NCBI GenBank assembly: GCA_954871525.1
Contig: OX940863.1
Span: forward strand, 45,304,572-45,368,571
Reading direction: 5' to 3'
Source of the DNA: Parietaria judaica
Taxonomy: Eukaryota; Streptophyta; Magnoliopsida; Rosales; Urticaceae
DNA length: 64,000 nt
The translations under genes were made by a program, and so were the position numbers. Shown one piece after another: positions 1 to 9,602 of the stretch. Below the pieces are notes generated by a model. It had not been told where the DNA came from, made no database searches, and was given only the letters and a program-made list of their open reading frames with translations. Every line of letters begins with the position of its first letter. The stretch's first letter is position 1.

Positions 1-163
1 ACTTCTAACGAATTCTTACGCAAAATTAAGCTATTAGAACCCAAGATTCCTAAAGACTCGAAACTTGTTGGTTTTTTGGGCTCAATTCAATTAGAATACT
101 ATATAAAGAAGGGATATAGAGTAAGATATATGTTTCGACACCTCTTTTGATTTTGAACGAACT

Positions 164-179
164 CTTACGCGAAAGTAAG
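164..179. repeat. 16-bp dyad in class 2 monomers (example)
   Basis: CTTAC-GCGAAA-GTAAG: 5-bp arms around a 6-nt loop, at the same relative position as the class 1 dyad. It recurs in most class 2 monomers with TTACGCGAAAGTAAG. It is lost where the right arm reads ATGAAG (F, O) or GTTAG (d, j). Confidence 0.82.
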
Positions 180-1372
180 CTATTAGAGCCTAATATTCTT
201 TAAGACTCCAAACTTGTTTTTTTTTTTGGGGCTAAATACAAATAATATAGTGTATAAAGAAGGTATATGGAGTAATAGTTAAGTTTCGGCACCTTTTTTG
301 ACTTCTAGGGAACTCGGTCGCCAAATTAAGCTATTAGAGCCCAAGAATCCTTGACACTCCTAACTTGTTTGTTTTTGGGCTCAATACAATTAATATAATA
401 TATAAAGAAGGGATATAAGTAATATCTATGTTTCGGCACCTATTTTGATTTTGAACGAACTCTTACGCGAAAGTAAGCTATTAGAGCCCAATATTCTTTA
501 ACACTCCAAACTTTTGGGCTTAAAACAAATAATATAGTGTATAAAGAAGGTATATGGAATAATAGATAAGTTTCGGCTCCTTTTTTTTACTTCTAGCGAA
601 CTCGTACGCAAAATTAAGCCCTTAGAGCCCAAGATTCGTTAAGACTCCAAACTTGTTTGTTTTTTGGGCTCAATACAATAAATATAGTTTATAAAGAAGG
701 AATATAGAGTAATTTTTATGTTTCGGAACCTATTTTGATTTTGAACGAACTCTTACGCGAAATGAAGCTATAAGAGCCCAATATTCTTTAAGACCCCAAA
801 ATTGTTTGTTTTTTTAGGCTCAATACAAATAATATAGTGTAAAAAGAAGGTATATGGAGTAATCGTTAAGTTTCGGCACCTTTTTTGACTTCTAAGGAAT
901 TCTTACGCAAAATTGAGCTATTAGAACCCAAGATTCCTTAAGACTCGAAACTTGTTGGTTTTTTGCGCTCAATTCAATTAGAATGCTATATAAAGAAGGG
1001 ATATGGAGTAAGATATATGTTTCGGCACCTCTTTTGATTTTGAACGAACTCTTACGCGAAAGTAAGCTATTAGAGCCTAATATTCTTTAAGACTCCAAAC
1101 TTGTTTGTTTTTTTTTGGGCTAAATACAAATAATATAGTGTATAAAGAAGGTATATGGAGTAATAGTTAAGTTTCGGCACCTTTTTTAACTTCTAGCGAA
1201 CTCGTTCGCCAAATTAAGCTATTAGAGCCCAAGAATCCTTGACACTCCTAACTTGTTTGTTTTTTGGGCTCAATACAATTAATATAATATATATAGAAGG
1301 GATTTAAGTAATATCTATGTTTCGGCACCTATTTTGATTTTGAACGAACTCTTACGCGAAAGTAAGCTATTA

Positions 1373-1410
1373 GAGCCCAATATTCTTTAACACTCCAAAC
1401 TTTTGGGCTC
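1373..1410. repeat. Outer dyad GAGCCCAA / TTGGGCTC, class 2 (example)
   Basis: Perfect 8-bp arms at 1373-1380 and 1403-1410 with a 22-nt loop. The class 1 counterpart has arms at 1225-1232 and 1264-1271 with a 31-nt loop. The arms flank the most variable part of the monomer. Confidence 0.85.
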
Positions 1411-1632
1411 AATACAAATAATATAGTGTAAAAAGAAGGTATATGGAGTAATAGTTAAGTTTGGGCACCTTTTTTGACTTCTAACGAATTCTTACGCAAA
1501 ATTAAGCTATTAGAACCCAAGATTCCTTAAGACTCGAAACTTGTTGGTTTTTTGGGCTCAATTCAATTAGAATACTATATAAAGAAGGGATATGGAGTAA
1601 GATATATGTTTCGGCACCTTTTTTGACTTCTA

Positions 1633-1646
1633 GCGAACTCGTTCGC
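1633..1646. repeat. Perfect 14-bp dyad in class 1 monomers (example)
   Basis: GCGAAC-TC-GTTCGC: 6-bp arms with a 2-nt centre. It recurs in every monomer with ACTCGTTCGCC (I, L and many C). In monomers reading ACTCGTACGCC one arm position mismatches. It could form a small cruciform or bind a dimeric protein; that is inference. Confidence 0.85.
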
Positions 1647-2178
1647 CAAATTAAGCTATTAGAGCCCCAGAATCCTTGACACTCCTAACTTGTTTGTTTT
1701 TTGGGCTCAATACAATTAATATAATATATAAAGAATGGATATAAGTAATATCTATGTTTCGGCACCTATTTTGATTTTGAACAAACTCTTACGCGAAAGT
1801 AAGCTATTAGAGCCCAATATTCTTTAACAATCAAAACTTTTGGCCTCAATAAAGGTATATGGAATAATAGTTAAGTTTCGGCACCTTTTTTTTTTACTTC
1901 TAGCAAACTCGTACGCCAAATTAAACTCTTAGAGCCCAAGATTCCTTAAGACTCCAAACTTGTGTGTTTTTTTGGGCTGAATACAATAAATATAGTATAT
2001 AAAGAAGGAATATGGAGTAATTTTTATGTTGCGGCACCTATTTTGATTTTGAACGAACTCTTACACGAAATGAAGCTATAAGAGCCCAATATTCTTTAAG
2101 ACTCCAAAATTGTTTGTTTTTTTAGGCTCAATACAAATAATATAGTGTAAAAAGAAGGTATATGGAGTAATAGTTAAG

Positions 2179-3006
2179 TTTCGGCACCTTTTTTGACTTC
2201 TAACGAATTCTTACGTAAAATTAAGCTATTAGAACCCAAGATTCCTAAAGACTCGAAACTTGTTGGTTTTTTGGGCTCAATTCAATTAGAATACTATATA
2301 AAGAAGGGATATGGAGTAAGATATATGTTTCGACACCTCTTTTGATTTTGAACGAACTCTTACGCGAAAGTAAGCTATTAGAGCCTAATATTCTTTAAGA
2401 CTCCAAACTTGTTTGTTTTTTTTTTTGGGGCTAAATACAAATAATATAGTGTATAAAGAAGGTATATGGAGTAATAGTTAAGTTTCGGCACCTTTTTTGA
2501 CTTCTAGCGAACGGGCTCAATACAATTAATATAATATATAAAGAATGGATATAAGTAATATCTATGTTTCGGCACCTATTTTGATTTTGAACGAACTCTT
2601 ACGCGAAAGTAAGCTATTAGAGCCCAATATTCTTTAACACTCCAAACTTTTGGGCTTAAAACAAATAATATAGTGTATAAAGAAGGTATATGGAATAATA
2701 GTTAAGTTTCGGCTCCTTTTTTTTACTTCTAGCGAACTCGTACGCAAAATTAAGCCCTTAGAGCCCAAGATTCGTTAAGACTCCAAACTTGTTTGTTTTT
2801 TGGGCACAATACAATAAATATAGTATATAAAGAAGGAATATAGAGTAATTTTTATGTTTCGGCACCTATTTTGATTTTGAACGAACTCTTACGCGAAATG
2901 AAGCTATAAGAGCCCAATATTCTTTAAGACCCCAAAATTGTTTGTTTTTTTAGGCTCAATACAAATAATATAGTGTAAAAAGAAGGTATATGGAGTAATC
3001 GTTAAG
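2179..3006 (+). repeat. Truncated HOR copy U1 (A-B-C(deleted)-D-E-F)
   Basis: This 828-bp copy holds A, B, a C monomer with an internal deletion at about 2512/2513, then D, E and F. It runs straight into A of the next copy. Monomers G to O are therefore missing, and C has lost roughly 65 bp. It marks an unequal-exchange breakpoint within otherwise regular 2.2-kb HORs. Confidence 0.85.
2508..2520 (+). repeat. Deletion junction inside monomer C
   Basis: Sequence reads GCGAACGGGCTCAA, whereas intact C monomers have GCGAACTCGGTCGCC followed about 65 bp later by GGGCTCAATAC. The joined ends share little microhomology. The 3' part then reads AAGAATGGATATAAG as in monomer L, not the AAGAAGGG of C, so the right flank may be L-derived. 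Confidence 0.85.
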
Positions 3007-5203
3007 TTTCGGCACCTTTTTTGACTTCTAACGAATTCTTACGCAAAATTAAGCTATTAGAACCCAAGATTCCTAAAGACTCGAAACTTGTTGGTTTTTT
3101 GGGCTCAATTCAATTAGAATACTATATAAAGAAGGGATATGGAGTAAGATATATGTTTCGACACCTCTTTTGATTTTGAACGAACTCTTACGCGAAAGTA
3201 AGCTATTAGAGCCTAATATTCTTTAAGACTCCAAACTTGTTTTTTTTTTTGGGGGCTAAATACAAATAATATAGTGTATAAAGAAGGTATATGGAGTAAT
3301 AGTTAAGTTTCGGCACCTTTTTTGACTTCTAGCGAACTCGGTCGCCAAATTAAGCTATTAGAGCCCAAGAATCCTTGACACTCCTAACTTGTTTGTTTTT
3401 GGGCTCAATACAATTAATATAATATATAAAGAAGGGATATAAGTAATATCTATGTTTCGGCACCTATTTTGATTTTGAACGAACTCTTACGCGAAAGTAA
3501 GCTATTAGAGCCCAATATTCTTTAACACTCCAAACTTTTGGGCTTAAAACAAATAATATAGTGTATAAAGAAGGTATATGGAATAATAGTTAAGTTTCGG
3601 CTCCTTTTTTTTACTTCTAGCGAACTCGTACGCAAAATTAAGCCCTTAGAGCCCAAGATTCGTTAAGACTCCAAACTTGTTTGTTTTTTGGGCTCAATAC
3701 AATAAATATAGTATATAAAGAAGGAATATAGAGTAATTTTTATGTTTCGGCACCTATTTTGATTTTGAACGAACTCTTACGCGAAATGAAGCTATAAGAG
3801 CCCAATATTCTTTAAGACCCCAAAATTGTTTGTTTTTTTAGGCTCAATACAAATAATATAGTGTAAAAAGAAGGTATATGGAGTAATCGTTAAGTTTCGG
3901 CACCTTTTTTGACTTCTAAGGAATTCTTACGCAAAATTAAGCTATTAGAACCCAAGATTCCTTAAGACTCGAAACTTGTTGGTTTTTTGCGCTCAATTCA
4001 ATTAGAATGCTATATAAAGAAGGGATATGGAGTAAGATATATGTTTCGGCACCTCTTTTGATTTTGAACGAACTCTTACGCGAAAGTAAGCTATTAGAGC
4101 CTAATATTCTTTAAGACTCCAAACTTGTTTGTTTTTTTTTTGGGCTAAATACAAATAATATAGTGTATAAAGAAGGTATATGGAGTAATAGTTAAGTTTC
4201 GGCACCTTTTTTAACTTCTAGCGAACTCGTTCGCCAAATTAAGCTATTAGAGCCCAAGAATCCTTGACACTCCTAACTTGTTTGTTTTTTGGGCTCAATA
4301 CAATTAATATAATATATAAAGAAGGGATTTAAGTAATATCTATGTTTCGGCACCTATTTTGATTTTGAACGAACTCTTACGCGAAAGTAAGCTATTAGAG
4401 CCCAATATTCTTTAACACTCCAAACTTTTGGGCTCAATACAAATAATATAGTGTAAAAAGAAGGTATATGGAGTAATAGTTAAGTTTCGGCACCTTTTTT
4501 GACTTCTAACGAATTCTTACGCAAAATTAAGCTATTAGAACCCAAGATTCCTTAAGACTCGAAACTTGTTGGTTTTTTGGGCTCAATTCAATTAGAATAC
4601 TATATAAAGAAGGGATATGGAGTAAGATATATGTTTCGGCACCTTTTTTGACTTCTAGCGAACTCGTTCGCCAAATTAAGCTATTAGAGCCCCAGAATCC
4701 TTGACACTCCTAACTTGTTTGTTTTTTGGGCTCAATACAATTAATATAATATATAAAGAATGGATATAAGTAATATCTATGTTTCGGCACCTATTTTGAT
4801 TTTGAACAAACTCTTACGCGAAAGTAAGCTATTAGAGCCCAATATTCTTTAACACTCAAAACTTTTGGCCTCAATAAAGGTATATGGAATAATAGTTAAG
4901 TTTCGGCACCTTTTTTTTTTACTTCTAGCAAACTCGTACGCCAAATTAAACTCTTAGAGCCCAAGATTCCTTAAGACTCCAAACTTGTGTGTTTTTTTGG
5001 GCTGAATACAATAAATATAGTATATAAAGAAGGAATATGGAGTAATTTTTATGTTGCGGCACCTATTTTGATTTTTAACGAACTCTTACACGAAATGAAG
5101 CTATAAGAGCCCAATATTCTTTAAGACTCCAAAATTGTTTGTTTTTTTAGGCTCAATACAAATAATATAGTGTAAAAAGAAGGTATATGGAGTAATAGTT
5201 AAG
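3007..5203 (+). repeat. 15-mer HOR copy U2
   Basis: A complete A-to-O copy of 2197 bp. Its monomer A has TTACGC where U3 and U4 have TTACGT. GAATTC sites fall in A (3033), G (3921) and K (4511), with the next A at 5230, giving a diagnostic internal spacing of 888, 590 and 719 bp. Confidence 0.9.
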
Positions 5204-5352
5204 TTTCGGCACCTTTTTTGACTTCTAACGAATTCTTACGTAAAATTAAGCTATTAGAACCCAAGATTCCTAAAGACTCGAAACTTGTTGGTTTTTTGGG
5301 CTCAATTCAATTAGAATACTATATAAAGAAGGGATATGGAGTAAGATATATG
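5204..5352 (+). repeat. Monomer A (class 1, 149 bp)
   Basis: Class 1. Marked by AACGAATTCTTACGTAAAA, TTAGAACCC instead of TTAGAGCCC, CCTAAAGACTCG, and CTCAATTCAATTAGAATAC. Confidence 0.9.
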
Positions 5353-5506
5353 TTTCGACACCTCTTTTGATTTTGAACGAACTCTTACGCGAAAGTAAGC
5401 TATTAGAGCCTAATATTCTTTAAGACTCCAAACTTGTTTGTTTTTTTTTTGGGGCTAAATACAAATAATATAGTGTATAAAGAAGGTATATGGAGTAATA
5501 GTTAAG
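5353..5506 (+). repeat. Monomer B (class 2 long form, 154 bp)
   Basis: Class 2. Begins TTTCGACACC, has GAGCCTAATATTC, and carries the longest and most length-variable T-run before GGGGCTAAATAC. Confidence 0.9.
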
Positions 5507-5653
5507 TTTCGGCACCTTTTTTGACTTCTAGCGAACTCGGTCGCCAAATTAAGCTATTAGAGCCCAAGAATCCTTGACACTCCTAACTTGTTTGTTTTTG
5601 GGCTCAATACAATTAATATAATATATAAAGAAGGGATATAAGTAATATCTATG
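5507..5653 (+). repeat. Monomer C (class 1, 147 bp)
   Basis: Class 1. Marked by ACTCGGTCGCC, GAATCCTTGACACTCC and AAGAAGGGATATAAG. Confidence 0.9.
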
Positions 5654-5793
5654 TTTCGGCACCTATTTTGATTTTGAACGAACTCTTACGCGAAAGTAAG
5701 CTATTAGAGCCCAATATTCTTTAACACTCCAAACTTTTGGGCTTAAAACAAATAATATAGTGTATAAAGAAGGTATATGGAATAATAGTTAAG
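5654..5793 (+). repeat. Monomer D (class 2 short form, 140 bp)
   Basis: Class 2 short form: it lacks the TTGTTTG segment and reads CTTTTGGGCTTAAAAC. Confidence 0.9.
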
Positions 5794-5943
5794 TTTCGGC
5801 TCCTTTTTTTTACTTCTAGCGAACTCGTACGCAAAATTAAGCCCTTAGAGCCCAAGATTCGTTAAGACTCCAAACTTGTTTGTTTTTTGGGCTCAATACA
5901 ATAAATATAGTATATAAAGAAGGAATATAGAGTAATTTTTATG
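5794..5943 (+). repeat. Monomer E (class 1, 150 bp)
   Basis: Class 1. Begins TTTCGGCTCC; has AAGCCCTTAGAG, AAGATTCGTTAAG and GAATATAGAGTAATTTTTATG. Confidence 0.9.
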
Positions 5944-6093
5944 TTTCGGCACCTATTTTGATTTTGAACGAACTCTTACGCGAAATGAAGCTATAAGAGC
6001 CCAATATTCTTTAAGACCCCAAAATTGTTTGTTTTTTTAGGCTCAATACAAATAATATAGTGTAAAAAGAAGGTATATGGAGTAATCGTTAAG
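5944..6093 (+). repeat. Monomer F (class 2, 150 bp)
   Basis: Class 2. Marked by CGAAATGAAGCTATAAG, AAGACCCCAAAATTG, TTTTTTTAGGCTC and GGAGTAATCG. Confidence 0.9.
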
Positions 6094-6242
6094 TTTCGGC
6101 ACCTTTTTTGACTTCTAAGGAATTCTTACGCAAAATTAAGCTATTAGAACCCAAGATTCCTTAAGACTCGAAACTTGTTGGTTTTTTGCGCTCAATTCAA
6201 TTAGAATGCTATATAAAGAAGGGATATGGAGTAAGATATATG
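6094..6242 (+). repeat. Monomer G (class 1, 149 bp)
   Basis: Class 1, A-like. Marked by CTTCTAAGGAATTC, TTTTTTGCGCTC and AGAATGCTATAT. Confidence 0.9.
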
Positions 6243-6395
6243 TTTCGGCACCTCTTTTGATTTTGAACGAACTCTTACGCGAAAGTAAGCTATTAGAGCC
6301 TAATATTCTTTAAGACTCCAAACTTGTTTGTTTTTTTTTTGGGCTAAATACAAATAATATAGTGTATAAAGAAGGTATATGGAGTAATAGTTAAG
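6243..6395 (+). repeat. Monomer H (class 2 long form, 153 bp)
   Basis: Class 2, B-like. It begins TTTCGGCACCTCTTTTG and ends its T-run with TTTGGGCTAAATAC. Confidence 0.9.
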
Positions 6396-6543
6396 TTTCG
6401 GCACCTTTTTTAACTTCTAGCGAACTCGTTCGCCAAATTAAGCTATTAGAGCCCAAGAATCCTTGACACTCCTAACTTGTTTGTTTTTTGGGCTCAATAC
6501 AATTAATATAATATATAAAGAAGGGATTTAAGTAATATCTATG
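6396..6543 (+). repeat. Monomer I (class 1, 148 bp)
   Basis: Class 1, C-like. Marked by TTTTTTAACTTCTAGCG, ACTCGTTCGCC and AAGAAGGGATTTAAG. Confidence 0.9.
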
Positions 6544-6683
6544 TTTCGGCACCTATTTTGATTTTGAACGAACTCTTACGCGAAAGTAAGCTATTAGAGC
6601 CCAATATTCTTTAACACTCCAAACTTTTGGGCTCAATACAAATAATATAGTGTAAAAAGAAGGTATATGGAGTAATAGTTAAG
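6544..6683 (+). repeat. Monomer J (class 2 short form, 140 bp)
   Basis: Class 2 short form with CTTTTGGGCTCAATAC and GTGTAAAAAGAAGG. It is absent from the 12-mer HOR. Confidence 0.9.
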
Positions 6684-6832
6684 TTTCGGCACCTTTTTTG
6701 ACTTCTAACGAATTCTTACGCAAAATTAAGCTATTAGAACCCAAGATTCCTTAAGACTCGAAACTTGTTGGTTTTTTGGGCTCAATTCAATTAGAATACT
6801 ATATAAAGAAGGGATATGGAGTAAGATATATG
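6684..6832 (+). repeat. Monomer K (class 1, 149 bp)
   Basis: Class 1, A-like, but with TTACGCAAAA and TTCCTTAAGACTCG. It sits directly before L, which is also class 1, and is absent from the 12-mer HOR. Confidence 0.9.
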
Positions 6833-6980
6833 TTTCGGCACCTTTTTTGACTTCTAGCGAACTCGTTCGCCAAATTAAGCTATTAGAGCCCCAGAATCCT
6901 TGACACTCCTAACTTGTTTGTTTTTTGGGCTCAATACAATTAATATAATATATAAAGAATGGATATAAGTAATATCTATG
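6833..6980 (+). repeat. Monomer L (class 1, 148 bp)
   Basis: Class 1. Marked by GAGCCCCAGAATCC and AAGAATGGATATAAG. The K-L adjacency breaks the 1-2 alternation, so a class 2 monomer was lost here or L joined by crossover. Absent from the 12-mer HOR. Confidence 0.9.
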
Positions 6981-7099
6981 TTTCGGCACCTATTTTGATT
7001 TTGAACAAACTCTTACGCGAAAGTAAGCTATTAGAGCCCAATATTCTTTAACACTCAAAACTTTTGGCCTCAATAAAGGTATATGGAATAATAGTTAAG
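6981..7099 (+). repeat. Monomer M (class 2, 119 bp, internal deletion)
   Basis: Class 2 with GAACAAACTC and GGCCTCAATAAAGGTATATGG. Compared with D or J it lacks about 21 bp (the CAAATAATATAGTGTATAAAG block), making it the shortest regular monomer. Confidence 0.9.
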
Positions 7100-7252
7100 T
7101 TTCGGCACCTTTTTTTTTTACTTCTAGCAAACTCGTACGCCAAATTAAACTCTTAGAGCCCAAGATTCCTTAAGACTCCAAACTTGTGTGTTTTTTTGGG
7201 CTGAATACAATAAATATAGTATATAAAGAAGGAATATGGAGTAATTTTTATG
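7100..7252 (+). repeat. Monomer N (class 1, 153 bp)
   Basis: Class 1. Marked by CTTCTAGCAAACTCG, TTAAACTCTTAG and CTTGTGTG. Confidence 0.9.
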
Positions 7253-7402
7253 TTGCGGCACCTATTTTGATTTTTAACGAACTCTTACACGAAATGAAGC
7301 TATAAGAGCCCAATATTCTTTAAGACTCCAAAATTGTTTGTTTTTTTAGGCTCAATACAAATAATATAGTGTAAAAAGAAGGTATATGGAGTAATAGTTA
7401 AG
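7253..7402 (+). repeat. Monomer O (class 2, 150 bp)
   Basis: Class 2, F-like. Its anchor is TTGCGGCACC; it carries TTACACGAAATGAAGC and TTTAGGCTC. Confidence 0.9.
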
Positions 7403-9602
7403 TTTCGGCACCTTTTTTGACTTCTAACGAATTCTTACGTAAAATTAAGCTATTAGAACCCAAGATTCCTAAAGACTCGAAACTTGTTGGTTTTTTGGGC
7501 TCAATTCAATTAGAATACTATATAAAGAAGGGATATGGAGTAAGATATATGTTTCGACACCTCTTTTGATTTTGAACGAACTCTTACGCGAAAGTAAGCT
7601 ATTAGAGCCTAATATTCTTTAAGACTCCAAACTTGTTTGTTTTTTTTTTGGGGCTAAATACAAATAATATAGTGTATAAAGAAGGTATATGGAGTAATAG
7701 TTAAGTTTCGGCACCTTTTTTGACTTCTAGCGAACTCGGTCGCCAAATTAAGCTATTAGAGCCCAAGAATCCTTGACACTCCTAACTTGTTTGTTTTTGG
7801 GCTCAATACAATTAATATAATATATAAAGAAGGGATATAAGTAATATCTATGTTTCGGCACCTATTTTGATTTTGAACGAACTCTTACGCGAAAGTAAGC
7901 TATTAGAGCCCAATATTCTTTAACACTCCAAACTTTTGGGCTTAAAACAAATAATATAGTGTATAAAGAAGGTATATGGAATAATAGTTAAGTTTCGGCT
8001 CCTTTTTTTTACTTCTAGCGAACTCGTACGCAAAATTAAGCCCTTAGAGCCCAAGATTCGTTAAGACTCCAAACTTGTTTGTTTTTTGGGCTCAATACAA
8101 TAAATATAGTATATAAAGAAGGAATATAGAGTAATTTTTATGTTTCGGCACCTATTTTGATTTTGAACGAACTCTTACGCGAAATGAAGCTATAAGAGCC
8201 CAATATTCTTTAAGACCCCAAAATTGTTTGTTTTTTTAGGCTCAATACAAATAATATAGTGTAAAAAGAAGGTATATGGAGTAATCGTTAAGTTTCGGCA
8301 CCTTTTTTGACTTCTAAGGAATTCTTACGCAAAATTAAGCTATTAGAACCCAAGATTCCTTAAGACTCGAAACTTGTTGGTTTTTTGCGCTCAATTCAAT
8401 TAGAATGCTATATAAAGAAGGGATATGGAGTAAGATATATGTTTCGGCACCTCTTTTGATTTTGAACGAACTCTTACGCGAAAGTAAGCTATTAGAGCCT
8501 AATATTCTTTAAGACTCCAAACTTGTTTGTTTTTTTTTTGGGCTAAATACAAATAATATAGTGTATAAAGAAGGTATATGGAGTAATAGTTAAGTTTCGG
8601 CACCTTTTTTAACTTCTAGCGAACTCGTTCGCCAAATTAAGCTATTAGAGCCCAAGAATCCTTGACACTCCTAACTTGTTTGTTTTTTGGGCTCAATACA
8701 ATTAATATAATATATAAAGAAGGGATTTAAGTAATATCTATGTTTCGGCACCTATTTTGATTTTGAACGAACTCTTACGCGAAAGTAAGCTATTAGAGCC
8801 CAATATTCTTTAACACTCCAAACTTTTGGGCTCAATACAAATAATATAGTGTAAAAAGAAGGTATATGGAGTAATAGTTAAGTTTCGGCACCTTTTTTGA
8901 CTTCTAACGAATTCTTACGCAAAATTAAGCTATTAGAACCCAAGATTCCTTAAGACTCGAAACTTGTTGGTTTTTTGGGCTCAATTCAATTAGAATACTA
9001 TATAAAGAAGGGATATGGAGTAAGATATATGTTTCGGCACCTTTTTTGACTTCTAGCGAACTCGTTCGCCAAATTAAGCTATTAGAGCCCCAGAATCCTT
9101 GACACTCCTAACTTGTTTGTTTTTTGGGCTCAATACAATTAATATAATATATAAAGAATGGATATAAGTAATATCTATGTTTCGGCACCTATTTTGATTT
9201 TGAACAAACTCTTACGCGAAAGTAAGCTATTAGAGCCCAATATTCTTTAACACTCAAAACTTTTGGCCTCAATAAAGGTATATGGAATAATAGTTAAGTT
9301 TCGGCACCTTTTTTTTTTACTTCTAGCAAACTCGTACGCCAAATTAAACTCTTAGAGCCCAAGATTCCTTAAGACTCCAAACTTGTGTGTTTTTTTTGGG
9401 CTGAATACAATAAATATAGTATATAAAGAAGGAATATGGAGTAATTTTTATGTTGCGGCACCTATTTTGATTTTTAACGAACTCTTACACGAAATGAAGC
9501 TATAAGAGCCCAATATTCTTTAAGACTCCAAAATTGTTTGTTTTTTTAGGCTCAATACAAATAATATAGTGTAAAAAGAAGGTATATGGAGTAATAGTTA
9601 AG
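7403..9602 (+). repeat. 15-mer HOR copy U4 (last 15-mer)
   Basis: A complete A-to-O copy of 2200 bp. It is the last unit that contains J, K and L; every unit up to 28994 lacks them. Its monomer N carries one extra T in its T-run (near 9390) compared with U3. Confidence 0.9.

Larger units (their letters stand above)
1..2178 (+). repeat. 15-mer HOR copy U0 (window starts 16 bp inside monomer A)
   Basis: This copy contains monomers A to O in full order, lacking only the first bases of A because the window starts there. It shares the D monomer GGGCTTAAAAC, the G monomer TTTTTTGCGCTC and the short M monomer with the later 15-mers. Private changes include TTTCGGAACC at 721 (elsewhere TTTCGGCACC) and GTTTAT at about 687, where other copies read GTATAT. 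Confidence 0.88.
5204..7402 (+). repeat. 15-mer HOR copy U3 (reference copy)
   Basis: A complete A-to-O copy of 2199 bp, used here as the reference for monomer boundaries. Monomers are 140-154 bp except M, which is 119 bp. Differences from U4 are few and mostly in T-run length, so the two copies are very recent duplicates. Confidence 0.92.
1..9602 (+). repeat. HOR domain 1a: 15-monomer higher-order repeat, ~2.20 kb period
   Basis: Diagnostic variants recur at 2197-2200 bp. Examples are TTACGT in monomer A (2211, 5236, 7435, 9635) and the short monomer M with GGCCTCAATAAAGG. The order is A-B-C-D-E-F-G-H-I-J-K-L-M-N-O. Classes alternate 1-2 except at K-L, where two class 1 monomers are adjacent. 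The domain holds four complete or nearly complete units and one truncated unit (2179-3006). Copies are nearly identical, which indicates recent amplification. Confidence 0.92.
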
